Assembly: GCA_023700825.1 (NCBI GenBank)
Contig: JAMPYE010000094.1
Span: 1-11,469, forward strand
Direction: 5' to 3'
Length of the DNA: 11,469 nucleotides
From: Thermoanaerobaculia bacterium
GTDB taxonomy: Bacteria > Acidobacteriota > Thermoanaerobaculia > Gp7-AA8
The notes beneath the pieces are model-generated. The model was not told the origin of the DNA. It searched no databases and saw nothing but the letters and a program-made list of their open reading frames with translations. This document shows positions 1-7,467 of the stretch, one piece after another; position 1 is the stretch's first letter; each line of letters begins with the position of its first letter. Both the position numbers and the translations under genes were made by a program.

Positions 1-831
1 ACCCCAGACCTCACCGACCAGGAAGAAATCGTCACCGAGCTCTTCACGGGTCCGGCGTCTGTGCTCCTGCCAGAAGTCGTGCGTCACATGCTTGACCGTG
101 TCGAGCCGGAAGCCGTCGAGCCCGACGCGCTTCGCAAGACCGAGGTGCGCGTCGAGCAGATAGTCGCGCACCTCGGGAAGCTCGGTCTTGAAGTCTGGAA
201 GGCCCGCGAGACACGACGTGATGTCGTCCTGTCCGCAGTCGCCGCGCTCGTTGTTGCGAAGCCACCCCTTCGTTGCGGGATCCTTCAGGTAGCGCGAGTT
301 GTAGCCGGCGTGGTTGTAGACGACGTCCAGGAGCACGCGCATGCCTCGCGCATGCGCCTCGTCGACGAGCTGCTTCAACTCGCCTTCCGTGCCGAACCGC
401 GGATCGACGCTCTTGAAGTCGTCGGCCCAGTAGCCGTGATAGCCCCAATCGGGGAATCCGGCGCCCGTCACGAAGCCGTCGATGTTCTTCACGACCGGCG
501 TGACCCAGATCGCGTTCACTCCGAGGTCGCGAAGGTCGTCCAGCCGGCCGATGAGCCCCTTGAGGTCGCCTCCGTGGAACGCGCCCTTCGCCGAAACGTC
601 CACCTTGACGTTGTTCGCTTCGTCGCCGTCGGCAAAGCGGTCGAGCACCACGAAGTAGATGACGGCGTCACGCCAATCGGGAAGCGGAGGAATCGCGACC
701 GGTACGGACTGGCTCGCGACGGGCTGCGAGGGCGGCGCGGGAGTGGAGCCGACCCGGCTACCGGTGGTGCAGCCGGCGAGGAAAATTATCGCTGCGAGGA
801 TCGAAATCCCCGCACGAGACACCCGAATCAT
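1..831 (-). CDS. GH13 alpha-amylase-family lipoprotein (3' end beyond window)
   Basis: Glycoside hydrolase family 13 enzyme, expected to cleave or rearrange alpha-glucosidic bonds in starch or maltodextrin-type glucans. The frame is open from 831 to the left edge (277 residues), so the C-terminal half of the barrel and any later domains are missing. Residues 1-21 form a lipoprotein signal with lipobox LAGC (Cys21), so the enzyme should be membrane-anchored outside the cytoplasm. GH13 landmarks are all present: DVVYNH at 169-174 (region I), GFRLDTVKH at 240-248 with the likely nucleophile Asp244 (region II), and EVWG at 274-277 with the likely acid/base Glu274 (region III). I start at 831, behind GGGGAA, because it gives a compact signal peptide; an in-frame ATG at 849 would add six residues. 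The exact specificity (alpha-amylase, neopullulanase or maltogenic type) cannot be told from this half. Confidence 0.93.
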   Translation of the reverse strand, partial: MIRVSRAGISILAAIIFLAGCTTGSRVGSTPAPPSQPVASQSVPVAIPPLPDWRDAVIYFVVLDRFADGDEANNVKVDVSAKGAFHGGDLKGLIGRLDDLRDLGVNAIWVTPVVKNIDGFVTGAGFPDWGYHGYWADDFKSVDPRFGTEGELKQLVDEAHARGMRVLLDVVYNHAGYNSRYLKDPATKGWLRNNERGDCGQDDITSCLAGLPDFKTELPEVRDYLLDAHLGLAKRVGLDGFRLDTVKHVTHDFWQEHRRRTREELGDDFFLVGEVWG

Positions 832-868
832 CGAGCGTTCCCCGGTCATCCCATCAACCCCGCGGGTG

Positions 869-877
869 ATCCTATCA
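869..877 (-). promoter_or_regulatory. Candidate extended -10 promoter for the GH13 gene
   Basis: Read on the minus strand this is TGATAGGAT, matching the extended -10 form TGnTAnnnT, 19 nt before the in-frame ATG at 849. No convincing -35 hexamer sits at the usual distance. The rest of the 168-bp gap between this gene and the membrane-protein gene (832-1017) shows nothing else I can identify. Confidence 0.25.
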
Positions 878-1017
878 AAAACGAGGTGAACGAAGATCCC
901 AACCCTTCACAGGAGGACGTGACGCAGTGCACAGGAAACCGGTTTACGCCGCGATCACGCATGAGTGCATCTCCCCCGCCTTCAGGCGCGATTCGCGCCA
1001 CCACACCTCGACAGGAG

Positions 1018-1470
1018 TTACGGGTCCGAGCGGCCCCGGCCCCGCCGCAGTTTCGCTCCCGCGAGCGTTCCGACGGCACCGATGAACGGATTGAGCAGCG
1101 CAATCCAGGCCGGCGCCTTCGCCTTCATCATCGCCTCCATGTTAGGTACGTCGGCGGTACGCGCCTCGGTCGACGGCGGAGCCGTGAGGGGCGGGATCGC
1201 CGCGACGAGACCGAGGATCACGACGAGGATCGCCAGCGCGAGCGCCGCCTTCCCGCCGCCGGAGATCAGCTCACAAGCCCAGCCGCCCGCAAGCGCGGCA
1301 AGAGTCGACAGAACGATGCTGACCGCGATCCACATCGTGCTCACGTCGTACGTTCCCGGCCTGAACGCGCCGTCAGCGCCGATCGCGAGGTAGAGCCCCG
1401 AGAAGGTCGCGAACACGAGCACGAACATCACGACGTAGCCGCCGGCAACGGCACCGATGGAGCGCAGCAT
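1018..1470 (-). CDS. Small four-helix membrane protein of unknown function
   Basis: A 150-residue integral membrane protein that I do not recognise as a named family. Four hydrophobic segments are visible at about residues 5-27, 42-66, 74-93 and 120-137, with a polar stretch rich in Pro, Thr and Glu between the third and fourth (about 94-115) and a basic Arg-rich tail ending in RGRGRSDP. The open frame extends upstream to 1614, but the ATG at 1470 is chosen because GAGGTG (1476-1481) lies 5 nt before it and the upstream extension is Arg-rich and would run through the start of the divergent gene. It lies 168 bp upstream of the GH13 gene on the same strand, and diverges from the flavoprotein gene across a 97-bp gap. 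Nothing in the sequence shows a function. Confidence 0.75.
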   Translation of the reverse strand: MLRSIGAVAGGYVVMFVLVFATFSGLYLAIGADGAFRPGTYDVSTMWIAVSIVLSTLAALAGGWACELISGGGKAALALAILVVILGLVAAIPPLTAPPSTEARTADVPNMEAMMKAKAPAWIALLNPFIGAVGTLAGAKLRRGRGRSDP

Positions 1471-1475
1471 TCGAA

Positions 1476-1481
1476 CACCTC
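1476..1481 (-). promoter_or_regulatory. Ribosome binding site deciding the membrane-protein start
   Basis: GAGGTG on the minus strand with a 5-nt spacer to the ATG at 1470. It supports the 150-residue start over the longer in-frame reading from 1614. Confidence 0.6.
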
Positions 1482-1557
1482 GAATACGGATTAGGCGGAG
1501 ATTAGCACGGACCGCCATCGCGGAGACGTAAACCATTCGACGTCGTATCATCGGCGC

Positions 1558-1562
1558 GGAGG
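1558..1562 (+). promoter_or_regulatory. Ribosome binding site of the PNPOx-like gene
   Basis: GGAGG with a 5-nt spacer before the ATG at 1568. It is one of the clearest Shine-Dalgarno sites in the window. The 97-bp divergent gap upstream must hold promoters for both directions, but I see no convincing -35/-10 pair on either strand. Confidence 0.65.
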
Positions 1563-1567
1563 ATCGG

Positions 1568-2011
1568 ATGTCGCTCCCAATGACACATGACGAAATCGAG
1601 CGTTTCCTCGCCACGGAAGTCGTCGCGCGGCTCGGCTGCCACGCCGACGGACGAACCTACGTCGTGCCGGTCGCATATGCCCATGCGGGCAACGCGATCT
1701 ACAGCTTCAGCCACGACGGCCTGAAACTCGCAATGATCCGCGAGAACCCTCGCGTCTGCGTCGAGATCGACCGCGTCGAGCACCTCGGCTCCTGGAGGAG
1801 CGTGATCGCGCAGGGTCACGCCGAGATCCTCGAAGGCAATGCCGCCGCGGAGGCGTCGAGCCTGCTCGCCTCGCGGCTCGCTTCGCTCGTCAGCGACCCC
1901 GTCAGCCGCGCTCGCCTCGAAGAGGCGCTCACTTCGGACGCACCTCCGTTCGTGCTTCGAATCGAGTTGACCGACACGACGGGACGCGTTGAAGGGACGG
2001 TGCGTCCATGA
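1568..2011 (+). CDS. PNPOx-like flavin-binding family protein
   Basis: A 147-residue protein of the pyridoxamine 5'-phosphate oxidase-like split-barrel superfamily, cytoplasmic, probably binding FMN or a related flavin. Visible family features are an N-terminal helix (THDEIERFLA), then LGCHADGRTYVVPVAYAH (first barrel strands), IYSFSHDGLKLAMIRENPRVCVEID (about 44-68, the cofactor-facing stretch), and WRSVIAQGHAEIL (about 76-88). Length fits the small single-domain members, often annotated as pyridoxamine 5'-phosphate oxidase family or nitroimidazole-resistance (NimA)-like proteins. The substrate is not predictable: true PNPOx is longer with a C-terminal substrate region absent here, so vitamin B6 oxidation is unlikely. 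The stop codon overlaps the ATG of the following methyltransferase gene (ATGA), so the two are almost certainly co-translated. Confidence 0.85.
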   Translation: MSLPMTHDEIERFLATEVVARLGCHADGRTYVVPVAYAHAGNAIYSFSHDGLKLAMIRENPRVCVEIDRVEHLGSWRSVIAQGHAEILEGNAAAEASSLLASRLASLVSDPVSRARLEEALTSDAPPFVLRIELTDTTGRVEGTVRP

Positions 2012-2640
2012 CGGTAAAGACGCCCGACAGGAAGGGTCGGAAGAGCTACGACCGCGGCTATTTCGATCGCTGGTACCGAGACCGCGCGCAGCGCGTGCGC
2101 GACGGTGCGGAGCTTCGTCGTAAGGCGGCGTTGGCCGTGGCCGCCGCGGAGCACGTGCTCGGACGATCCGTCCGAAGCGCGCTCGACATCGGTTGCGGCG
2201 AGGCACGTTGGCGCGGGGAGCTGTTGCGCCTACGCCCGCGCCTCCGCTATCGCGGCCTCGAGTCGAGCGACTACGCGATCGAGCGCTTCGGAAAATCGCG
2301 CAATGTCTCGCGCGGCTCGTTCGGCGAGCTCGCCGAACTTGGAGGCGGCACGCGCTTCGACCTCGTGATCTGCACCGACGTGCTCCACTACCTGACGGAT
2401 GCCGAACTCGACCGGGGGCTTCCGGCATTCGCGGCACTCGTCCGCGGGGTCGCTTACGTCGACGCGGCGGTGCGCGAGGACGATCCCGAGGGCGATCTCG
2501 ACGGCTGGCGCGACCGTCCCGCGTCGTGGTACCGGCGGCGCCTGCGGCGCTCCGGGCTCATCGAGTGCGGGCTCGGCATCTGGGCACCGGCGGAGGCGCG
2601 GCTCTGGCTGACGGAGCTCGATCAGGCGGAGTCGCGTTAG
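2008..2640 (+). CDS. Class I SAM-dependent methyltransferase
   Basis: A 210-residue cytoplasmic protein with a Rossmann-type methyltransferase core. Motif I is ALDIGCGEARWRG (58-70), the glycine loop that binds S-adenosylmethionine. Motif II is YRGLESSDYAI (81-91), with Glu85 in place to bind the ribose hydroxyls. The strand-4 motif is FDLVICTDVLHYL (117-129), with His127 Tyr128 near the active site. The N-terminus begins with a basic segment and YDRGYFDRWYRD (14-25), a pattern often seen before the core of such enzymes. The C-terminal part (RPASWYRRRLRRSGL) resembles the cap region of small-molecule methyltransferases, but the substrate is unknown. It starts at the ATGA overlap with the PNPOx-like gene, has only a weak Shine-Dalgarno (GGGACGG), and ends 55 bp before the convergent DUF3187 gene, with no clear terminator between. 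Confidence 0.9.
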   Translation: MTVKTPDRKGRKSYDRGYFDRWYRDRAQRVRDGAELRRKAALAVAAAEHVLGRSVRSALDIGCGEARWRGELLRLRPRLRYRGLESSDYAIERFGKSRNVSRGSFGELAELGGGTRFDLVICTDVLHYLTDAELDRGLPAFAALVRGVAYVDAAVREDDPEGDLDGWRDRPASWYRRRLRRSGLIECGLGIWAPAEARLWLTELDQAESR

Positions 2641-2695
2641 TGGCGGAGGAGCTCCCCCTTCGCGGCGGCGTCGTAACGGCCGGAAGCCGCGGCCA

Positions 2696-3760
2696 CTACC
2701 GCGCCGAGGAAAAACCGACGTGGACTGACCAGTCGGCCTCGGTGCCGGTCTGCGGAACGAGTTCTTCGCCGATATCGAAGAAGATCGAGTTGCCGCGCGG
2801 AAGGTCCCACGTCGCGCCGAGACGCCAGTAGAAGGCGGGATCGCCGAGATCCGAGTCGCTGAATTCGCTCGCGAGCGTCGAGCTGTCTGCGCGGAGTCCG
2901 AGTCGCACGTCGAAGTTCTGCGTCACCGTCTGCGTCACTTCTCCCATCAAGTGGTAGGTGTTCGAGCGCTCGAAGCCCATCACCGAGCCGGAGGAATCGA
3001 GATACGAGAAGCCACCCCCCGCCAGATACGAGCGACGCGCTCCGCGCCACTTCCGATACCAGCCGAGCGATGCATCCCATCCACCGCTTCCCAGCACCGT
3101 GTCTTCGTCTCCCGTCGGAGGCTGAATGGCGAAGACGAGCGACTGTTCCTTCGCCCGATCACCGATCGGCATCGAGAGTGAGAGTGTCACATCGCCGATG
3201 CCCGACGTGCTCGCCTCCGGCACCTCGCTCGTCCGGCCGTTCGCGCGCAGATACAGACTGCTCCTGCCTCTTGGAAACACGTCGCGCCCGAAGGTACGAT
3301 CCTCGTCGACGGTGGTGTGGAACTCCTCGGCGACGCTGTCCCAGTTCGGGCCGCCACCGACATCGACGTACGGGATCTCGGCGGTGAGCGTCATCCCGCG
3401 CGGCAGGCCGTAGGAGAAGCTGAGGTCGGTGCGCCAGCCCTCGAGGTCGACGAGGTAGACGTCATCGTCGGGGAACGCCTCCTCGATGTAGCGCCACTCG
3501 TCCGAGCTGATCGGCTGACGCTCGAGCCCGCGGTCGAGGTGAACGCGGTGCGGATGCCAGGTCAGGCTCCACTGGTTCATGTAGCTCTGCGTGACCGACC
3601 AGCTCCACGATCCCTGCTCGAGGCTGACCGACTCGACCGGATCGGGACGGATCGATCCGAGGTCGAGGAAATCGGTCGCGGGAGTCGCACGCTCGAGAGG
3701 CGCACCGGTCGCAAGACAAGGCAGCACGGCCATGGCGAAGAGCATGAATAGACGTTTCAT
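2696..3760 (-). CDS. DUF3187-like predicted outer-membrane beta-barrel protein
   Basis: A 354-residue exported protein with a signal peptide at about 1-20 (basic KR, hydrophobic core, Ala-rich cleavage zone). The mature part has alternating polar and hydrophobic strands rich in Gly, Trp and Tyr, as in outer-membrane barrels. It resembles the DUF3187 family: an early aromatic block (SWSWSVTQSYMNQWSLTWHP), a DLEGWRTDLSFSYGLPRGM segment, EIPYVDVGGGPNWDSVAEEFH, and the later PTGDEDTVLGSGGWDASLGW block. Function of the family is not established; a porin-like or envelope role is inference. It starts 39 bp after the ispE stop on the same strand, so it is probably the last gene of that operon. No Shine-Dalgarno sits at normal spacing (GAGAGGG is about 15 nt away), and a second Met at residue 6 is an alternative start. 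Confidence 0.8.
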   Translation of the reverse strand: MKRLFMLFAMAVLPCLATGAPLERATPATDFLDLGSIRPDPVESVSLEQGSWSWSVTQSYMNQWSLTWHPHRVHLDRGLERQPISSDEWRYIEEAFPDDDVYLVDLEGWRTDLSFSYGLPRGMTLTAEIPYVDVGGGPNWDSVAEEFHTTVDEDRTFGRDVFPRGRSSLYLRANGRTSEVPEASTSGIGDVTLSLSMPIGDRAKEQSLVFAIQPPTGDEDTVLGSGGWDASLGWYRKWRGARRSYLAGGGFSYLDSSGSVMGFERSNTYHLMGEVTQTVTQNFDVRLGLRADSSTLASEFSDSDLGDPAFYWRLGATWDLPRGNSIFFDIGEELVPQTGTEADWSVHVGFSSAR

Positions 3761-3799
3761 TCGCGGCGAATAGTGCCCTCTCGCGAGCCGTTTGTCGAG

Positions 3800-4675
3800 T
3801 TACGAACGCGAAGCAGTTTCGGCTCCGATCGCGTCGACTCCGCCGCGCAGCGCCTCGAGCGCACGGTCACGCTCGTCGCGCTCGCGGAAGGCGCCGACGA
3901 TCGTCGAGCCGGAGCCCGACATCCGCGCCCACGCAGGCCCGGTCGTACGCAGCACCTCGAGCAGTTGCGCCAGCCGGGGCAGCTTCGCGAAGACCGGAGC
4001 CTCGAGGTCGTTGACGAGCATTGCCACGTCGTCGAGGAGCGAGCCGCGCGCGGCGAGTGTGCATCGATCGAGGCCGACCGCCTCCCCTTCGGGGAGCCTG
4101 CCCTCGTCCCTTCCACGTCGCAGCAGCCGGTACGCCTCGGGAGTCATGACTCGCTCGTCCGGCAGCAGCAGGACGAGTGGAATGCCTGCCTGCGACTGGA
4201 GTGCGACGAGTCGCTCGCCGCGCCCGGTCGCATACGCGGTTCCCTCCGAAAGGAAGAAGGGAACATCCGATCCGAGCTCGAGCGCGACACGGGCAAGATC
4301 GTCCTGCGAAGGCGGAGTCTTGCAGAGCGGCGCGAGCGCGCGAAGCGTCGCGGCCGCGTCGGACGAGCCGCCGCCCAGCCCCCCACCAGCCGGGATCCGC
4401 TTCTCGAGCTCGATCCGGCACTCCGGAGCCCCGAACCTGTCGATCATCGCGCGCGCCGCGCGCATCACGAGATTCGAGTCGTCGGTCGGAATCGTCGCGT
4501 CGTCGCAAGCGAGGGAAAGCGGCTCACCCGGATGAAACCGGAGCGTGTCGTGAAGCGAGATCGACTGGAAGATCGTCTCGAGCTCGTGAAAGCCGTCGGG
4601 CCGCTTGCCGAGGATGCGGAGCATCCAGTTGATCTTCGCGTGCGCGAGAACTTCGAACGAGCCTGGCGATTGCAT
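3800..4675 (-). CDS. ispE: 4-diphosphocytidyl-2-C-methyl-D-erythritol kinase (IspE)
   Basis: GHMP-family kinase of the non-mevalonate (MEP) isoprenoid pathway: it uses ATP to phosphorylate the 2-hydroxyl of CDP-methylerythritol, in the cytoplasm. The 291 residues match the family's usual 280-300. Visible motifs: AHAKINWML with Lys14 in the active-site position, the glycine-rich ATP loop PAGGGLGGGSSDAAA (95-109), GSDVPFF with the likely catalytic Asp137, and the C-terminal GHMP motif RMSGSGST (251-258). The frame is open upstream to 4789, but that extension is not conserved-looking and would overlap the preceding gene; the ATG at 4675 places AKIN at the normal distance from the N-terminus. It begins 31 bp after the LolB-like gene ends, without a clear Shine-Dalgarno, and is followed by the DUF3187 gene. 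Confidence 0.96.
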   Translation of the reverse strand: MQSPGSFEVLAHAKINWMLRILGKRPDGFHELETIFQSISLHDTLRFHPGEPLSLACDDATIPTDDSNLVMRAARAMIDRFGAPECRIELEKRIPAGGGLGGGSSDAAATLRALAPLCKTPPSQDDLARVALELGSDVPFFLSEGTAYATGRGERLVALQSQAGIPLVLLLPDERVMTPEAYRLLRRGRDEGRLPEGEAVGLDRCTLAARGSLLDDVAMLVNDLEAPVFAKLPRLAQLLEVLRTTGPAWARMSGSGSTIVGAFRERDERDRALEALRGGVDAIGAETASRS

Positions 4676-4706
4676 CGCGGCGATTGTACTTCGGGGAACG
4701 CCTGGC

Positions 4707-5441
4707 CTAGGGCACGGCAGGCTCGACGCAGCATCGATAGGAGCGATCGATTTTCGGCACCTCGACGGCACGGCTCGCGGCACCGACATCGAGGTGCCGG
4801 ACGCTCATGGAGCGCTCGCCATCACGGGTGAGGATCGTGACGCCCGTTGCCGGGTAGGTTGGCGCGTCGAAGCTCGCGGTCCAATCGGCTGCGCTCGCCT
4901 CCGCGATTCCGGACGGGGCGAGCCGGTACTCGACACCCTCCTGCTCCACACTCTCCCCGTCCTCGCGCGCCTCGCCTTTCGACGCGGGCAGCCCGAAGGC
5001 AAGCATCGCAAGCCCTCCGGCATCGAGCGACTCGGGGAGACCGAGCGATCGTGCCGCCGTCGAGAACGGCCCGCGCCACCAGGTCCGGTGCACGTGGTCG
5101 ATCATCGTCGACTCGGCGCCGTCGACGTGAAGGGTGAACGCCGCCGTCCCCATGGGGCTGAAGGCGTCGACGCGGAGCCGGCCGCGGTCGTCGGCCTCGA
5201 TCGTCGCGCGGAATGTCTGTTTCGAGCCGCGCGACTCGACGCGAATCGAAGAGTAGCTCGCGAGCCGAAGCTCGCCTCGCCGGATGCGCAGAAGCTCGCT
5301 CCATGCGGAGCCCGCATCAGCGGCCACGAGCGCAGGGATGGGCGAGACGTCCTGCCGGGAGGAGGCGCAGCCCGCGGCCAGCGCGAGCATCGCGAGAAGC
5401 CCGGCCGCACTTGCGCGCGGAAGGCGGAAGTCGAAGATCAC
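4707..5441 (-). CDS. LolB-like outer-membrane lipoprotein
   Basis: A 244-residue predicted lipoprotein. The signal peptide ends in lipobox LAAGC (Cys25). The following part (about 48-115) has the strand pattern of the LolA/LolB fold, including RLASYSSIRVESRG, TFRATIEADDRGRLRVDAFSPMG and AAFTLHVDG, where the S-P-M-G turn resembles the S-P-L-G of LolB. LolB is the outer-membrane receptor that takes lipoproteins from periplasmic LolA. The assignment rests on fold resemblance and on context: TPR protein upstream and ispE downstream, the same neighbours as lolB in many Proteobacteria. The C-terminal third is divergent and ends with an unusual adjacent Cys pair (SYRCCVEP). The start is GTG at 5441, overlapping the TPR stop by 4 nt (GTGA), which implies translational coupling. 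A DUF4292-type lipoprotein is the main alternative. Confidence 0.72.
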   Translation of the reverse strand: MIFDFRLPRASAAGLLAMLALAAGCASSRQDVSPIPALVAADAGSAWSELLRIRRGELRLASYSSIRVESRGSKQTFRATIEADDRGRLRVDAFSPMGTAAFTLHVDGAESTMIDHVHRTWWRGPFSTAARSLGLPESLDAGGLAMLAFGLPASKGEAREDGESVEQEGVEYRLAPSGIAEASAADWTASFDAPTYPATGVTILTRDGERSMSVRHLDVGAASRAVEVPKIDRSYRCCVEPAVP

Positions 5442-7333
5442 TTCCGCCCGGGCTCCGCCTCGAGCAGCGCGATCTTCTCGGCGATCGCCTTCGCCTCGGA
5501 ATCGTCCTCAGGCTCGTAGTCGCGCGCCTTCTTGTATTCGACGAGCGCCTCGTCCGTCATTCCGAGCTTCGCGTAAACGTCCGCGAGGTGGTGACGGATG
5601 GTCGGGTCGCGCGGCACGAGCAGCGTGGCATCCTCGAGATGCTTCTTCGCGAGGTCGAGCTTGCCCAGCCGGAAATAGACCCAGCCAAGCGAGTCGACGT
5701 AGGCGCCGTTCCGCGGCTGCATCGACACGGCCTTCTCGAGCATCGTCTCGGCCCGCGAGAGGTTCACGTTCCGGTCGGCCCACATGTAGCCGAGGTAGTT
5801 GAGCGTCGCCGAGTGATCGGGCTGCTTTTCGAGAATCTCGAGGAACGCCGCCTCGGACTTCTCGATCGCGCCGTCCCGCTCGTACATCGCGCCGAGCTGA
5901 AAGAGCACGTCGATCTCGTCCGGGGCCGCCTTGCGCTGCGCCTCCAGGATCGCGATCGCTCCCTTGTAGTCCTCCGCCGCGGCGTACGCCTGCGAAGCGC
6001 TGAGCGTTCCGCGGGGGCCCGCGGCCTGCAGCTCCTTCACGCGTCGCGCGGCGTCGTCGGCGCGACCGGCGCGCACGTAGTATTCGAGCTGACGCACCTG
6101 GAGAAGCGAATCTTCGGGGAACTTCGCGATGAGCCCGTCAAGGAACGACGCGGCGTCCTCGAGCCGATTCTCGCGGCGGAAAACGTCGAGCGCGATCGAC
6201 ACGGCCTGGTAGTTCGGCACATCGACGTCGTCGAGCACCTTGCGCGCCGCGGCGAGCGCTTCGGTGTACTTGCCGAGCTGGTGATCGATCGCCGCGAGCT
6301 GCGTCTTCGCGATGCCTTTGCCCTGGTTCGTGAGTGACGGAAGCGTCGACATCACCTCGAACGTCTTCCTCGCGTCGTCGAACTCTCCCAGGGCAATCTG
6401 GTTGCTTCCGATGCTGATGAGAAGCTCCGGATCGTTCGGCTTGCCCTTGAGGAGAGTGCGGTACTGCTGGTTCGCCTTCTCGTACTGCGCCATCGCACTG
6501 AGCGCCTCGCCGTAAAGGTATCGAGAGCGATCGTCCCGCGGGTCGAGCGCGAGGAGCCCCTCGAGGAGAGAGACCGCCGTTCCCGACTGGCCTCCCTCCA
6601 GATAGAAGTAGGCCTGGCGGCGGCGGAGCTCGAGGTTGCGCGGATCGGCGGCGACGACCGGCCCGAGCGTGTCGGCGGCGAGAATCCAGTCGCGATTCGC
6701 CTGGTAGAGGTCGACGAGTTGAAAGACCGCGGGGCCGAACAGCGGGTCGGACGCGACGACACGCTCGAGATACGGCTTCGCCTCGGCAGTCTTCCCGGCC
6801 TTCATGAGGACCTGCGAGTACTGGTAGTTGACCGTTCGATTGTCGGGCGACGCTTCGGCAAGCTCGCCGAGGACCCGCTCGGCGTCACCCGAGCGCCCCG
6901 CCGCGAGGTGAATCTGGACGATCGCGAGGCCGGTGCCGAGGTCACTCGGCTGAAGACGGTAGGCGGCCTCGAGGAACACGAGGGCGTCGTCGACTTTCTT
7001 GCGATCACCGCCGGAGGTGTCGATGAGAATCCTGCCCAGCAGACGGTGGGCCTCGTAGAACGTGGGACTGAGCTTGACGACCTCACGGAGCTCCGCGATC
7101 GCCTTGTCGAGCTTCGCGGCGGAGGCGTAGATCTCTGCGCGCTCGAAGCGAAGCACGGGATCGGCCGGGTTCTTCCCGATCAACTCGTCGATCAGGTCGA
7201 GGGCGCGGCTGAACTCCCCGCGTTCCGCAGCGAGCCGTGCCGCGAGGAATCCGTACATCTCGTCCGAAGTTTCCTGCGCCCCTGCGGCGAGAGTCGTCGA
7301 GAGAAGCAGCGCAACCGCGAAAAGTCGTTTCAT
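5438..7333 (-). CDS. Exported tetratricopeptide-repeat protein
   Basis: A 631-residue protein with a signal peptide (about 1-19, MKRLF then a hydrophobic core, cleavage near AGA-QE) and then almost nothing but TPR-type helix pairs from about residue 25 to 605. Typical units include ADPVLRFERAEIYASAAKLDKAI (about 57-79), YLYGEALSAMAQYEKANQQY (272-291), and the well-formed C-terminal block from LNYLGYMWADRN (511-522) to VYAKLGMTDEALVEYKKA (586-603). That C-terminal block resembles the TPR protein encoded just upstream of lolB in Proteobacteria. TPR domains are protein-binding scaffolds; a periplasmic or envelope assembly role is inference. I use the ATG at 7333 because it starts a proper signal peptide; the 26 upstream in-frame residues do not look like one. 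It overlaps the LolB-like gene by 4 nt and is the first gene of the cluster. Confidence 0.9.
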   Translation of the reverse strand: MKRLFAVALLLSTTLAAGAQETSDEMYGFLAARLAAERGEFSRALDLIDELIGKNPADPVLRFERAEIYASAAKLDKAIAELREVVKLSPTFYEAHRLLGRILIDTSGGDRKKVDDALVFLEAAYRLQPSDLGTGLAIVQIHLAAGRSGDAERVLGELAEASPDNRTVNYQYSQVLMKAGKTAEAKPYLERVVASDPLFGPAVFQLVDLYQANRDWILAADTLGPVVAADPRNLELRRRQAYFYLEGGQSGTAVSLLEGLLALDPRDDRSRYLYGEALSAMAQYEKANQQYRTLLKGKPNDPELLISIGSNQIALGEFDDARKTFEVMSTLPSLTNQGKGIAKTQLAAIDHQLGKYTEALAAARKVLDDVDVPNYQAVSIALDVFRRENRLEDAASFLDGLIAKFPEDSLLQVRQLEYYVRAGRADDAARRVKELQAAGPRGTLSASQAYAAAEDYKGAIAILEAQRKAAPDEIDVLFQLGAMYERDGAIEKSEAAFLEILEKQPDHSATLNYLGYMWADRNVNLSRAETMLEKAVSMQPRNGAYVDSLGWVYFRLGKLDLAKKHLEDATLLVPRDPTIRHHLADVYAKLGMTDEALVEYKKARDYEPEDDSEAKAIAEKIALLEAEPGRK

Positions 7334-7340
7334 CGAGGGC

Positions 7341-7349
7341 ATCCTAGCA
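7341..7349 (-). promoter_or_regulatory. Candidate extended -10 or ribosome site before the TPR gene
   Basis: TGCTAGGAT on the minus strand lies 7 nt before the ATG at 7333. It matches an extended -10 element (TGnTAnnnT), which would give an essentially leaderless mRNA. The AGGA inside it could equally be the Shine-Dalgarno, 8 nt from the ATG. The two readings exclude each other, and there is no good -35. The rest of the 134-bp gap to ligA shows only a short GGCC/GGCC dyad. Confidence 0.25.
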
Positions 7350-7467
7350 TTCGCACGGACGGCCGGAAGGCCCCATGCCAACGGGCGCAACACGGCGGTG
7401 GGCCGGTTCATTCATTTGGGCCTCCGTGCCCGGAATTCGTTGCGATTCCGTGGCAGATCGGGTCCGC

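Noticed and set aside
61..1494. A 477-residue plus-strand open frame at the left
   Set aside because: It runs antisense through the GH13 gene, the gap and the membrane-protein gene, has no family features, and turns into low-complexity Arg/Asp/His repeats.
1471..1567. Promoter pair in the divergent gap
   Set aside because: TATCAT at 1546-1551 resembles a -10 but would place the transcript start on the ribosome site of the gene at 1568, and no fitting -35 exists. Nothing better was found on the other strand.
2641..2695. Bidirectional terminator between the convergent methyltransferase and DUF3187 genes
   Set aside because: The best dyad (GGCC/GGCC with mismatched flanks) is weak and lacks T-runs.
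5213..6337. Long plus-strand open frames antisense to the TPR, LolB-like and ispE genes
   Set aside because: They mirror genes with signal peptides and conserved motifs; the antisense products are charged and without domains.
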